Below are positions 51,130 through 60,333 of a DNA stretch of 64,000 nucleotides, one piece after another. A program made the translations under genes and the position numbers. The stretch comes from Micrococcus terreus. Lineage in GTDB: Bacteria > Actinomycetota > Actinomycetes > Actinomycetales > Micrococcaceae. The stretch's first letter is position 1; every line of letters begins with the position of its first letter. Location: assembly GCF_900116905.1 (NCBI RefSeq), contig NZ_FPCG01000011.1:53228-117227 (forward strand). The letters run 5' to 3'. Under the pieces are notes generated by a model. It made no database searches. It had not been told where the DNA came from and saw nothing but the letters and a program-made list of their open reading frames with translations.

Positions 51130-52574
51130 TGTTCGACCACCGCTTCCACGATCCTCTTCATATTGGCTGAGGTCATCATGTGACCGTCTTCATAGTCCGT
51201 GTTCTGATACACCAGTGTGACAGCGACCTGCGGGTCATCGGCCGGTGCGAAGCCGGTGATCCAGGAGTTGACCTTGCCGGACTCGGGGTCCAGTTGAGCG
51301 GTGCCGGTCTTCGCGGCGATCTCGACCTGGTCGGAGCGGGCCTGCCAGGCGGTGCCGGATTGGACCACCTGCTTCATCATCTGGGTCATCTGCTCGGCCA
51401 CCTCGGGGCTGGTGGAGTTCTTGTAGACCTCAGGCTGGGGCTCTTCCAGGGTGGTCAGGTCCGCACCGCGGATGGTGTCGATGAGCTGCGGCTTCATCAG
51501 GGTGCCGTCGTTGGCGATCGCCGCGGCCACCATGTTCATCTGCAGGGCGGTGGCCGCCACGTCGCGCTGACCGATGGAGGACTGGGCCAGGGCGGCGTCG
51601 TCCAAGTCCTCGGGGAAGCGCGATGCGGACACGGACAGGGGGATCTCCAGGCTCTGGTTGAATCCGAAGTTCTCCGCGGTGGTCCGGATCCGATCCTGAC
51701 CCAGCTCCATGGCGGCCTCGGCGAACGGCGTGTTGCAGGACTGGGCGAAGATCCACTCCAGGGTCTGCTGGGAGTGCTGGTTGCACAGGCCGGCGGCGAA
51801 GTTGCCCAGGGGGGTGTTGGAGTTGGGCAGGATGATGCGGCTGGGCAGGGGCACCATCTGATCCGGTGCGTACTCTCCGGACTCGAGCATGGCCACGGTG
51901 TCGATCAGCTTGAAGGTGGACCCGGGAGCGGCCAGGGTCTGGGTGGGGCGATTGATGTAGGGGCTCAGTCCGGGCAGTCCCTGCAGCTCCTCCATGTTGG
52001 CCCGAGCGCGGGTGCCGCTGTGCGTGGCCAACAGGTTCGTGTCATAGCTGGGCCGGCTGGCCATGGCCAGGATCCGTCCGGTGGCCGGGTCGGTGATCAC
52101 CGCAGAGGCCTGCACTCCGGCGGGCAGGGCGTCATAGGCCACCTGCTGCATCTGTGGGTCGATGGTCAGCTCCACCTGGGCACCCTCCATGGGGGTGCCG
52201 GAGAAGAGCTCCACGACCCGGTCGATGAACTGTCCGTCCGAGGTGCCGGCCAGGTACCGGTTCATCTTCTCCTCCAGGCCGGTGGCACCGAAGGTCAGCG
52301 AGTAGAAGCCGGTGAGCCCGGAGTAGAGCGGGCCGTCATGGTAGACGCGCTGGTAGTTGAAGTCGTCAGAGGACTCCACGGACTCGGCGATCGGCTCACC
52401 GTCCACCAGGATCGGACCGCGGGGGGCGCCGAACTCCTGGTAGAGCTGCCGGGAGTTGAAGTCGTTGTTCTTCAGAGCATCGGCCGCCACCACCTGGATG
52501 ATGGACACGGCCAGCAGCAGGATCAGGAACAGGGCGACGACGACGGCCCAGGTGTTGCGGATGGCCTGGTTCAT
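51126..52574 (-). CDS. pbpA: Penicillin-binding protein 2-type transpeptidase PbpA
   Basis: Class B D,D-transpeptidase that cross-links peptidoglycan with RodA. The 482-residue protein starts at ATG with AGGAGG upstream and has one transmembrane helix (about 9–30). It carries a dimerisation domain and the penicillin-binding motifs APGSTFKL (SxxK), SCNTPFAE (SxN) and AAKTGTAQ (KTG). The open frame continues far upstream inside rodA and is not translated as this protein. Start overlaps the rodA stop (ATGA). Confidence 0.96.
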   Translation of the reverse strand: MNQAIRNTWAVVVALFLILLLAVSIIQVVAADALKNNDFNSRQLYQEFGAPRGPILVDGEPIAESVESSDDFNYQRVYHDGPLYSGLTGFYSLTFGATGLEEKMNRYLAGTSDGQFIDRVVELFSGTPMEGAQVELTIDPQMQQVAYDALPAGVQASAVITDPATGRILAMASRPSYDTNLLATHSGTRARANMEELQGLPGLSPYINRPTQTLAAPGSTFKLIDTVAMLESGEYAPDQMVPLPSRIILPNSNTPLGNFAAGLCNQHSQQTLEWIFAQSCNTPFAEAAMELGQDRIRTTAENFGFNQSLEIPLSVSASRFPEDLDDAALAQSSIGQRDVAATALQMNMVAAAIANDGTLMKPQLIDTIRGADLTTLEEPQPEVYKNSTSPEVAEQMTQMMKQVVQSGTAWQARSDQVEIAAKTGTAQLDPESGKVNSWITGFAPADDPQVAVTLVYQNTDYEDGHMMTSANMKRIVEAVVEQ

Positions 52575-53989
52575 CGCTCGCCTCCTGGGGTGGTGGGTGC
52601 AGGGAGTGAAGTGGGCTCGGACCGGTCCTGGTGGCCTGATCCGGTCCCGGAGGCGTTGACCATGGGGCCGACCACCACCGGGCGCCGGGCGGCCTGGGAG
52701 ACCAGCAGCACCAGGGCCACCACGATCCAGTTGGCCAGCAGTGAGGATCCTCCGGCGGCCATGAACGGGGTGGTCAGGCCGGTCAGCGGGATCACCATGG
52801 TCACCCCGCCGATCACCACGAAGCACTGCAGGGCCATGGTGAAGGCCAGTCCGGCGGCCAGCAGCTTGCCGAAGGTGTCCCGGGTGCCCAGGGCGGCCCG
52901 CATCATCCGGGTGACCAGCAGCAGCAGGAGCATGATGATGGCCGCCAGACCCACGAAGCCCAGCTCCTCGCCGAAGGAGGCCACGATCATGTCCGAGTTG
53001 GCGTAGGCCACGATGTCCGGCCGACCCTCGCCCAGCCCGGTGCCCAGCAGCCCACCGGAGGCCAGGCCGAAGAGCCCCTGGACGATCTGGAAGGAGCCGC
53101 CGGTGCGGTTGTAGACCTCGGGGTCGAACGCGTTGAGCCAGGCGCTCACGCGCAGGCCCACGTGGGAGATGGTGTTGATCGCGATCAGTCCGCCCACGCC
53201 CACCAGGGCCAGCCCCAGGATGATCCATGAGACCCGGGAGGTGGCCAGGTAGATCATGGCCATGAACAGGCCGAAGAACAGGATCGCCGAACCCAGGTCA
53301 CGCTGGAAGACCAAGACCCCCATGGAGATGATCCAGGCGATCACCAGAGGTGCCATGTCCCGGAACCGGGGGAAGGTCACCGGTCCCACCTTCTTGCCGG
53401 CCAGCAGGATCAGATCGCGGTTGGCCGAGAGGTAGCCGGCGAAGAAGATGGCCAGCATGATCTTGGCGACCTCACCGGGCTGGAAGGAGCCCACTCCGAG
53501 GTTGATCCAGATCCGGGCCCCGTTGATCTCCATGCCCAGCCCCGGGATCAGGGGCAGCACCAGGAGCAGGCCGGCGGCGATGAGGAACAGATAGGTGCGC
53601 CGGCGCAGCAGTCGGTGGTCGCGCAGGAACCAGAGCACCACCAGGGCGGCCCCCATGGCCACCACCGTCCACAGCAGCTGCCGGTCAGCGGCGTTGTCCC
53701 CGCTCTCCAGGTCCAGCCGGTGGATCATGGCGATGCCCAGACCGTTCAGGGTGACCGCGATCGGCAGGATGTAGGGGTCCGCGTACCGGGCCTTCAGGCG
53801 CAGGACCAGGTGGAAGAGCAGGGCCATGATGGCCAGCACACCGGTCTGGATCCAGTACTCGGCGGTGACCTCACGGTCCATGCCGATCGCTGAGAGCAGG
53901 TGTGCACCCAGGCCGATGCCCAGGGCCAGCAGGAGCAGGACCAGTTCCGTGGTGCGCCGAGGGCGGGCGGGAGAGATGACCTGTGGCAT
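52571..53989 (-). CDS. rodA: RodA/FtsW family peptidoglycan glycosyltransferase
   Basis: A SEDS-family polymerase of lipid II, partner of the adjacent PbpA. The 472-residue protein has about ten transmembrane helices and the family segments WINLGVGSFQPGEVAKI, LGSAILFFGLFMAM, LGTGLGEGRP and TGLTTPFMAAGGSSLL. Position between pstP and pbpA identifies it as RodA rather than FtsW. ATG overlaps the pstP stop. Confidence 0.95.
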   Translation of the reverse strand: MPQVISPARPRRTTELVLLLLALGIGLGAHLLSAIGMDREVTAEYWIQTGVLAIMALLFHLVLRLKARYADPYILPIAVTLNGLGIAMIHRLDLESGDNAADRQLLWTVVAMGAALVVLWFLRDHRLLRRRTYLFLIAAGLLLVLPLIPGLGMEINGARIWINLGVGSFQPGEVAKIMLAIFFAGYLSANRDLILLAGKKVGPVTFPRFRDMAPLVIAWIISMGVLVFQRDLGSAILFFGLFMAMIYLATSRVSWIILGLALVGVGGLIAINTISHVGLRVSAWLNAFDPEVYNRTGGSFQIVQGLFGLASGGLLGTGLGEGRPDIVAYANSDMIVASFGEELGFVGLAAIIMLLLLLVTRMMRAALGTRDTFGKLLAAGLAFTMALQCFVVIGGVTMVIPLTGLTTPFMAAGGSSLLANWIVVALVLLVSQAARRPVVVGPMVNASGTGSGHQDRSEPTSLPAPTTPGGER

Positions 53990-55686
53990 CAGCGTCGACC
54001 TCCCAGGGCGCCGGCTGCGGCGCCGTCCACCACGGCGTTGACCTCAGCGGCGGGTGGGCGGGTTCCGCTCGGGGACGGGCTCTGGGCGCTTCCCGACGGC
54101 GACGGGCTGGGTGCCGCGGTCGCGCTCGGGGAGGGCGAGGGCTGGGTGGAGGGGTCGGACACGGGAGGGGCCTCCGGGGTGAGGGAGCCTTCGAGTTCGG
54201 CGACGATCTCCTGGGCATGCTCCAGATCCCGGGCAGGCAGTCCCGAGAGCAGGCGCTGCCGGGAGTAGGCGGGCAGCCGGTCCAGGGGGATGTCGGTCTC
54301 ATGGTCCAGGTGGGAGAGGCTGATGGGGCCGACCTGCTGTGAGACGCCGTTGAAGATGGCCACCTGCCCGCGGTTGTTGCCCACGTAGTACTGGGTCTGC
54401 GTCCAGAGGTAGCCGAAGGTGAGCACGGCCAGGAAGGTCAGGGCCAGCAGGGCGGTGAAGACCGGCAGGAACACGGAGCGGCGGCGACGTGGGGGGATGG
54501 CCCCGGTCAGGTCCTCCGGGGGGATGCCCCGGCGCTCTGCGTCCAGATCGGACTGCGCGGTGAGGTCCTGTGCATCGGCACGGTGGGCGGTGTGCTGGGT
54601 CGCTGCTTCCTGGCCCCGGTCCGGGGCCTGCCCAGCCGGTGCGGAGACCCCTGGTGCGGCGCCGGTGGCGGCAGCCGCCGGGGCAGGCAGTCCAGCCGGA
54701 CCACCGCTGCCCGTGATGCGGGTGGGGGACCCACCGGTGAGCAGCGCGGCAGCCCGCTTCTCCGTGGAGCGCCGCGTGACGATCGGGATCTTCCCGGTCT
54801 GGGTGGCCAGATCGGCGGCGCCCACCAGTTCGTGGGGCCGGGACTGCAGGTCCTCGCGCAGCAGGGTGGCCGAGACGGGGCCGGTGCGTGACGGAGTGGC
54901 CGCGGCCAGGGCCTCGTCTGAGAGCACCTCGGAGGACGGTTCCGTCTCCAGAGCGTCCACCTGATCGCTCTGCACGATCTCCAGCGCCACGATGGTGACG
55001 TTGTCCGGCGCGCCGCCGGCCAGGGTCAGCTCGACCAGTTCATCCACCACGTCCCGCAGATCTCCACCGTGGCGCAGTTTGGACTCGATCACGGTGGGGG
55101 GCACCACCGCGGTCAGGCCGTCCGAACAGAGCAGCCAGCGCTCGCCGGCGGTGACCTCCAGCGCGGTGATGTCCAGCTCGGGGGAGGCGTCCACGTCTCC
55201 GAGCACGCGCATGAGCACATTCTTGTGGGGGTGGGACTCGGCATCGTCCGGGTGCAGCCGGCCTTCGTCCACCAGGCGCTGGACGAAGGTGTGGTCCTTG
55301 GTGACCTGGGAGAACTCATCCTCCCGGAGACGGTAGGCGCGTGAGTCGCCGATGTGGGCCAGGTGCAGGGTGGTCCCGGCCAGCAGCACGGCGGTGCAGG
55401 TGGTCCCCATGCCGGCCAGCTTGGGGTTGGCGTGGACGAGATCGTTCAGGATCAGGTTGGCGTTCTGGATCTCATCCGGCAGCACCGTGGAGGGGTCTGG
55501 GTACCCGGTGGCGTCCAGTGGTGCCAGGTCCAGCACGGTCGAGGCACTGGCGACATCGCCCCCCACATGTCCGCCCATCCCGTCCGCGACCACGGCAAGG
55601 TGACGGCCGGCGTAGGCGGAGTCATCGTTCTTGGAACGGACTCGGCCCACATCCGACCGTGCGGCGAAGTGGAGGACGAGGCTCAT
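53989..55686 (-). CDS. pstP: PP2C family serine/threonine phosphatase PstP
   Basis: Dephosphorylates PknA/PknB targets. The 565-residue protein has a PP2C domain (about 1–240) with metal-binding motifs SKNDDSAYAG, VVADGMGGHVGGD and GAPDNVTIV. A long linker, one transmembrane helix (about 420–440, SVFLPVFTALLALTFLAVL) and an outer Pro/Ser-rich C-terminus follow. The layout equals mycobacterial PstP. Confidence 0.95.
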   Translation of the reverse strand: MSLVLHFAARSDVGRVRSKNDDSAYAGRHLAVVADGMGGHVGGDVASASTVLDLAPLDATGYPDPSTVLPDEIQNANLILNDLVHANPKLAGMGTTCTAVLLAGTTLHLAHIGDSRAYRLREDEFSQVTKDHTFVQRLVDEGRLHPDDAESHPHKNVLMRVLGDVDASPELDITALEVTAGERWLLCSDGLTAVVPPTVIESKLRHGGDLRDVVDELVELTLAGGAPDNVTIVALEIVQSDQVDALETEPSSEVLSDEALAAATPSRTGPVSATLLREDLQSRPHELVGAADLATQTGKIPIVTRRSTEKRAAALLTGGSPTRITGSGGPAGLPAPAAAATGAAPGVSAPAGQAPDRGQEAATQHTAHRADAQDLTAQSDLDAERRGIPPEDLTGAIPPRRRRSVFLPVFTALLALTFLAVLTFGYLWTQTQYYVGNNRGQVAIFNGVSQQVGPISLSHLDHETDIPLDRLPAYSRQRLLSGLPARDLEHAQEIVAELEGSLTPEAPPVSDPSTQPSPSPSATAAPSPSPSGSAQSPSPSGTRPPAAEVNAVVDGAAAGALGGRR

Positions 55687-55690
55687 GGGG

Positions 55691-56218
55691 TCAGGGCCTC
55701 AGCACCAGGACGGTCTTGCCGATCCGGATCGGGGTGCCCGGGTCCACGGCGACCGTGCGGGCCAGCTGGCTGCCGCCGACATAGGTGCCGTTGGTGGAGC
55801 CCAGGTCCTCCAGGAACCAGCGTGAGCCCTGGGGGAAGAGACGGGCATGGCGGCCGGAGACGTAGTCGTCATCCAGCACCAGGTCTGCCTCCTGGGCCCG
55901 TCCGAGCATCAGGGGCTCGCCGTGGAGATCGATCACCTGTCCGCTCAGCGGCCCTTCGGTGACCTCGAGCTGACGGGGCAGTGGACGCGGGGCCGCCTGC
56001 TGACCGCCGCCGGGGGTGGCCTGGCCGGGAGCCTCGGCCACGGGCGCGGCGGTGGAGCTGGCCGGGCGGGCCGCCGGGGCGGCGGCCGCCTGGGGGCGCA
56101 CCTTGTTGCGGCGTCCCACCATCAGGTCCCGGCCCTGGGAGGAGACGATCGAGATGATCAGAATCCACAGCACCAGCAGCAGTCCCAGCCGCAGTGCGGC
56201 CACAGCGAGCTCGCTCAA
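55691..56218 (-). CDS. fhaB: FHA-domain protein FhaB (FipA)
   Basis: A 175-residue protein: one N-terminal transmembrane helix (about 9–27), an Ala/Pro linker and a C-terminal FHA phosphothreonine-binding domain (about 95–172, with GRAQEADLVLDDDYVSGRHA and LGSTNGTYVGG). In Mycobacterium it interacts with division proteins. The likely start is TTG, overlapping the fhaA stop (TTGA). Confidence 0.93.
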   Translation of the reverse strand: MSELAVAALRLGLLLVLWILIISIVSSQGRDLMVGRRNKVRPQAAAAPAARPASSTAAPVAEAPGQATPGGGQQAAPRPLPRQLEVTEGPLSGQVIDLHGEPLMLGRAQEADLVLDDDYVSGRHARLFPQGSRWFLEDLGSTNGTYVGGSQLARTVAVDPGTPIRIGKTVLVLRP

Positions 56219-57093
56219 GCGCGGCCTCCTCGTCCATCACGGTCAGTGCCTGGAGAACCTGTGCGTGCCGGCAGCATCCGGAAGGTCATGGTGACCCGTC
56301 CCAGGGTGATCTGATCCCCGTCCCGCAGCACGGTGGATCCCTCCACCGGGCGGTGGTTGACCGTGAAGCCGTTGGTGGACCCCAGGTCCATGGCCGTCAC
56401 CGTGCTGCCCCGCGTGATGATCTCCAGGTGCCGGCGCGAGACGCCGGTGTCCTCCACCAGGATGTCCGCGTCGGCCGAACGCCCCAGGATAATCGAATCG
56501 GCGTTCAGGGCGTACTTGCGTCCCTCGATCTCCAGCACCGGCTGCAGGGGAGCAGAGGTCCCGACGGGCCGCTTGGGGGGGCGGTGCGTGCGGGCCGGAG
56601 GGGTGGGAGCGGGCCGCGGAGAGGGACGCGGCGTGGGGGCTGGGGCCGGAGCCGCGCTGGGTGCGGACCGGCCGTCGTCGTGATGATCCTGCGGGGGTGG
56701 GGCCGGGCGGGTGCCCTGACCGCCGCGATCCGTGGAGGAGTCGATGTCCAGACGGCCCGGGCGCAGCGACTCGTCCTCCACGAACGTCACGCGCACGGGT
56801 CCCTGGAGGGTGTAGCCCTGTTCGCGGGCATGGCGGATGGCCTCGTCGCACAGCTCCTCGGCCAGAGTGGATCCCCACTTGCGGGCCAGGACGAAGTCCT
56901 GAGCGGAGAAGCCGATGGTGAAGACGTTGGGCACGAAGGTGCGACCCTCGGCCAGGACCATGGCCTCGTCGTCCATGGTCAGGCGGAGGGCATTGGCGAT
57001 CTCCACCGGCTTCACCGAGCGTTGGCCGCCGGCGGAGAAGGCCGAGCGCATGGCCTGCTCCAGGCCGCGTTCGAGGTTGTCCAGAAGACCCAC
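56215..57093 (-). CDS. fhaA: FHA-domain protein FhaA
   Basis: A 292-residue protein with an N-terminal DUF3662 domain (about 1–125, GLLDNLERGLEQAMRSAF), a Pro/Arg-rich linker and a C-terminal FHA domain (about 205–280, IILGRSADADILVEDTGVSR and LGSTNGFTVN). In Mycobacterium FhaA binds the phosphorylated pseudokinase part of MviN, linking this operon to the murJ locus at 18–22 kb. I chose the GTG at 57093 for its AAGGAG site. First gene of the kinase operon. Confidence 0.94.
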   Translation of the reverse strand: MGLLDNLERGLEQAMRSAFSAGGQRSVKPVEIANALRLTMDDEAMVLAEGRTFVPNVFTIGFSAQDFVLARKWGSTLAEELCDEAIRHAREQGYTLQGPVRVTFVEDESLRPGRLDIDSSTDRGGQGTRPAPPPQDHHDDGRSAPSAAPAPAPTPRPSPRPAPTPPARTHRPPKRPVGTSAPLQPVLEIEGRKYALNADSIILGRSADADILVEDTGVSRRHLEIITRGSTVTAMDLGSTNGFTVNHRPVEGSTVLRDGDQITLGRVTMTFRMLPARTGSPGTDRDGRGGRA

Positions 57094-57225
57094 GGGGGGT
57101 TCTCCTTTCCGCAGATGTCGTCTCGATAGTACGCGGGGGACCCTGAGGGAACGATGAGAACGGCGGGGTTCGAGGTTGCGATGACGTATCGGTTCTGGGC
57201 CGCGGCAACGCCCCTCGGGCTCGAT

Positions 57226-57255
57226 TTGGGGATTCGGGGGAAGTCGTTCTAAGAT
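57226..57255 (+). promoter_or_regulatory. Possible tRNA-Leu promoter
   Basis: TTGGGG (57226–57231) and TAAGAT (57250–57255) with an 18-bp spacer, about 70 bp before the tRNA. Confidence 0.4.
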
Positions 57256-57324
57256 GGTTCTCGCTGTTCTGACCGGTGCGGAGGATTCCGTACAGGCCTT
57301 TCGACCGGGAAGACAGACCAACTC

Positions 57325-57408
57325 GCGCGAGTGGCGGAATTGGCAGACGCGCTGGCTTCAGGTGCCAGTGTCCTTACGGACGTGGGGGTTCAAGTCCCCC
57401 CTCGCGCA
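57325..57408 (+). tRNA. tRNA-Leu (CAG)
   Basis: Acceptor stem GCGCGAG / CTCGCGC, long variable arm (TGTCCTTACGGACG), and anticodon loop TTCAGGT between CTGGC and GCCAG (anticodon CAG). This is the class II tRNA shape of leucine. CCA is not encoded. Confidence 0.97.
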
Positions 57409-57430
57409 CGCGAGATCTGATGTGAGATCA

Positions 57431-57470
57431 CAGAAGGCCCCGGTCGGAATCATCCGGCCGGGACCTTCTG
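57431..57470. terminator. Terminator between tRNA-Leu and the lipoprotein gene
   Basis: Interrupted inverted repeat (about 57431–57447 with 57454–57470) with one internal mismatch, between convergent genes. Confidence 0.7.
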
Positions 57471-57519
57471 CTGTGCGCGGCCGGCCCGTGTCAGTCCGGG
57501 CCGGCCCCCTCAGTCCCGA

Positions 57520-58806
57520 TCAGTCCTGGTTGGCCGCCGCGTCCGAGCCGGCGCCGTCGGTGTCGTCGTAGACGCTCAGGGTGCCGCCGTAGTTGGCGAC
57601 CCACACCTCACCGGTCAGCGCATCATGGGTCACGCCGATGGGGTGGTAGCCCGCGGGCTGGCGGTCCAGCTCCTCCAGGGTCTCGGCGTCGAACTTGGAG
57701 ACGGTGTTCTCGAAGTAGTTGACCACGTACAGGGCCGTGCCGTCCTCCGAGATGTCCATGGTGCGTGGCTCGTCACCGGTGGCGGTGCTGTCCAGCACCT
57801 CGGCGGTGTCCGGGTCGATCTTCAGCAGCTGGTCCGCGCCGGTCACCACCAGGTACATGGTCTCCCCGTCCGCGCTGAGGGTCAGGTGACGGGGACGGTT
57901 CCCGGTGCGCAGGGCCACCTCGGACTCACCGGTCTCCAGGTCCACGCGGTAGACCTCATCCGCGTACATGGCGGTCACATAGGCCGTCCGGTTGTCCGGC
58001 AGCACTACGATCCCGCGGGGCATCGAGTTCAGCGGGATGCGCTTGGACTCCTCGGCGGACTCGGTGTCCACCACGGACAGGGACTTGTCACACCAGTTCG
58101 AGACCAGCAGCTGGGACTCGTCCGGGGTCAGCGCGACGTACTTGGGCACCCGGCCGACCCGGATGACCTGGTCCCAGTCCTCCTGCTCTGCGTTGTAGCG
58201 GTAGACCATGGACGGGGTGATGGCCTGGCCGTTGGTGCAGTTGTCCTCAGCGGTGGCGCCGTGGCCGTCCACCAGGTACTGCGAGACGTAGGCGTACCCG
58301 CCGTCCTGGGTCCACACGGCCTCCACGGGGGAGCCGCTGACCTTGCCGGAGAGGCCCTCCAGCTCGAACTCGTCTGCATCCACGGTGTCCGAGAGTTCCA
58401 CCACCGGCGTGCGGGTGTGGACGTCATACAGCGTGACGTTGTGGCTGTACATCATGTTGTTGGTGATCATCAGGCCGTGATCGTTGGAGACCACCGACTT
58501 GGGCGTGATGTTGCCCTCCTCGACCGTCTCCAACGGGACCAGCCCCGTGGTGTTGGAGGCCGGGAAGTCCGGGCGCTCGGGCTCGGCCGAGGCGGACTCG
58601 CTCGGATCGCCCTCCTGGGAGGCAGCCGGGGAGGTGCCCTCGGCCGGGGAACCGGACGGGGCCGCCGTCGGGCCGGTCTGGGTGGCGGTCTCCTCCGGGG
58701 CGCTCTGCCCGGAGCAGCCTGCCAGCACCAGGGCGCTGGAGAGCATCAGGGGGACGAACAGCCTCGCGGCCGGGCGGATGGAGGTGCGGGCGGTGCGATC
58801 GGTCAT
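57520..58806 (-). CDS. Lipoprotein with YVTN/YncE-like beta-propeller
   Basis: A 428-residue exported protein with a lipoprotein signal and lipobox ALVLAGCS (Cys at about 31), then a Ser/Glu/Pro/Thr-rich linker (about 32–75). Its propeller blades carry the YVTN-type pattern: SNWCDKSLSVVDTES, TAYVTAMYADEVYRVDLETG, GTALYVVNYFENTVSKFD and GEVWVANYGGTLSVYD. Such proteins bind ligands or other proteins at the cell surface. No specific role is visible and no operon partner is seen. Confidence 0.88.
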   Translation of the reverse strand: MTDRTARTSIRPAARLFVPLMLSSALVLAGCSGQSAPEETATQTGPTAAPSGSPAEGTSPAASQEGDPSESASAEPERPDFPASNTTGLVPLETVEEGNITPKSVVSNDHGLMITNNMMYSHNVTLYDVHTRTPVVELSDTVDADEFELEGLSGKVSGSPVEAVWTQDGGYAYVSQYLVDGHGATAEDNCTNGQAITPSMVYRYNAEQEDWDQVIRVGRVPKYVALTPDESQLLVSNWCDKSLSVVDTESAEESKRIPLNSMPRGIVVLPDNRTAYVTAMYADEVYRVDLETGESEVALRTGNRPRHLTLSADGETMYLVVTGADQLLKIDPDTAEVLDSTATGDEPRTMDISEDGTALYVVNYFENTVSKFDAETLEELDRQPAGYHPIGVTHDALTGEVWVANYGGTLSVYDDTDGAGSDAAANQD

Positions 58807-58960
58807 GGTCCCCTCGGTGCTGTGCTGTGCTGTGGTGCAGTGCTCTCTGCACCCTAACCCGCAGGGGTGCGCGGGAACCGGTGCGGCACGGAGCGGCGGC
58901 AGTCTGCGCCAGACGAACTAGGGTGGATACCATTCGTCGACGGGAGAGGGAGGGACGATC

Positions 58961-59266
58961 GTGCATCCTGCGCTGCTGATGCTGCTCGTGACGCTCGTGG
59001 CCGTGCTCTCCTCCCTGGCCACCTGGTGGACGCTGCGAGGAAGCGGCGGCGACCGGGCCGACGTCGGACAGGGGGGACTGGTGCTCAGCGCCCGGGAACG
59101 GCGCATCACGGCCGCCGCCCTCGTGTCCGCGGCAGAGCGCACTGAAGGTGAGGCGACCGCTCTGCAGGAGGCCGGATTCGGTGCTGCCCGCGAGGCGATG
59201 GAGAACGCGCGGGAGATGAGGGAGCTCGCCGAGCGCCTGGGCCCGCCACAGATCGAGAGGGACTGA
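58961..59266 (+). CDS. Small single-helix membrane protein
   Basis: A 101-residue protein with an N-terminal transmembrane helix (about 3–24) and a cytosolic helical tail rich in Ala/Glu/Arg (about 40–100), which could form a coiled coil. Family not recognised. It starts at GTG and ends 4 bp before the SPFH gene, so the two are likely one operon and may act together. Confidence 0.7.
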   Translation: MHPALLMLLVTLVAVLSSLATWWTLRGSGGDRADVGQGGLVLSARERRITAAALVSAAERTEGEATALQEAGFGAAREAMENAREMRELAERLGPPQIERD

Positions 59267-59270
59267 GGAC

Positions 59271-60296
59271 ATGGGTGAGGCGATCCTGGGGATCCTGCTG
59301 GTGGTGGTCGGGGTGCTGGCATTCCTGGCGGCCGGGCCGGTGGGACGGAAGCTGCGCGAACAGCATGCCGCGGCCGTGGCCAAGGCGGAGGCCAAGGGCA
59401 AGGACGCTCCGGAACACGCCACCGGCCGCATGGTCCCCACCCTGCTGCGCGTGGGCGGTGTGGCCGGTGTGGTGATCGGGCTGATCACCACGGTGGGCGG
59501 CATGGCCTACACCCAGGACGTGGGCGAGGTGAAGGTCCTGCGCTCCTTCACCGGTGAGGTGGCCGGCGTGGACACCACCGAGGGTCTGGCCTTCAAGGCC
59601 CCCTGGGTGGAGACCGTGGACTTCGACGTGCGCAACCAGCAGGCCATCTACAAGGGCGAGGGCTACGCCACCAGCGACGGCGAGATGGTCAACGGCCCCG
59701 AGATCACCTTCCAGGACAAGGACAAGGTGACCGGCAACGCCGACGTGGCCATCCGGTATTCGATCGACCCGGCATCGGTGGGCGAGATCTACCAGGAGTA
59801 CCCCTCCCAGGAGGCGCTGACCGCCCGTCTGATCGACCAGGACATGCGCTCGGTGGTGCGCAACGCCTTCGCCGGTTACACCACGGCAGGAGTGCTGGAG
59901 CTGCGCGGGGAGCTGGAGCAGACCATCCGTGAAGGGCTCGAAGGACGGTGGGAGGGCACCGGGGTGATCGTGGAGTCCGTGGCGCTGCAGGGCATCCGCT
60001 ACCCCCAGTCCACCCAGGACGGCTTCGCCCAGGCCCAGGAGTCGGCGACCTCGCTGAAGAAGGCCCAGGCCGACCTCGAGGTGCGCAAGGCCGAGGCGGA
60101 GCAGCGCAAGGTGGTGGCCCAGGGTGAGGCCGACGCCAACCGCATCCTCTCCGAGTCGCTGACCCCCGAAGTGCTCCAGCAGCAGTACAACGAGACGCTG
60201 ATCGAGGTCGGCAAGGGCGGGAACCTGGTGGTGGTACCCGACGGGTCCACCCCGCTGATCGACACCGGGCGTCCCGGCGGCGGCTCCGAGGAGTAG
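59271..60296 (+). CDS. SPFH/prohibitin-family membrane protein
   Basis: A 341-residue protein with two N-terminal hydrophobic helices (about 3–22 and 62–80). An SPFH (band 7) domain (about 85–275, with TEGLAFKAPWVETVDFDVRN and YPSQEALTARLIDQDMRS) and a coiled-coil flotillin/prohibitin-like Ala/Glu region (RKAEAEQRKVVAQGEADAN) follow. SPFH proteins form rings that scaffold membrane proteins or proteases. Partner unknown here. Confidence 0.88.
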   Translation: MGEAILGILLVVVGVLAFLAAGPVGRKLREQHAAAVAKAEAKGKDAPEHATGRMVPTLLRVGGVAGVVIGLITTVGGMAYTQDVGEVKVLRSFTGEVAGVDTTEGLAFKAPWVETVDFDVRNQQAIYKGEGYATSDGEMVNGPEITFQDKDKVTGNADVAIRYSIDPASVGEIYQEYPSQEALTARLIDQDMRSVVRNAFAGYTTAGVLELRGELEQTIREGLEGRWEGTGVIVESVALQGIRYPQSTQDGFAQAQESATSLKKAQADLEVRKAEAEQRKVVAQGEADANRILSESLTPEVLQQQYNETLIEVGKGGNLVVVPDGSTPLIDTGRPGGGSEE

Positions 60297-60333
60297 TCCA
60301 CTCTGTCAGGGCTGGGGACTCACCCGGGTGCTC

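Noticed and set aside
51180..53006. A 608-codon plus-strand open frame
   Set aside because: Antisense of pbpA and rodA, again a shadow.
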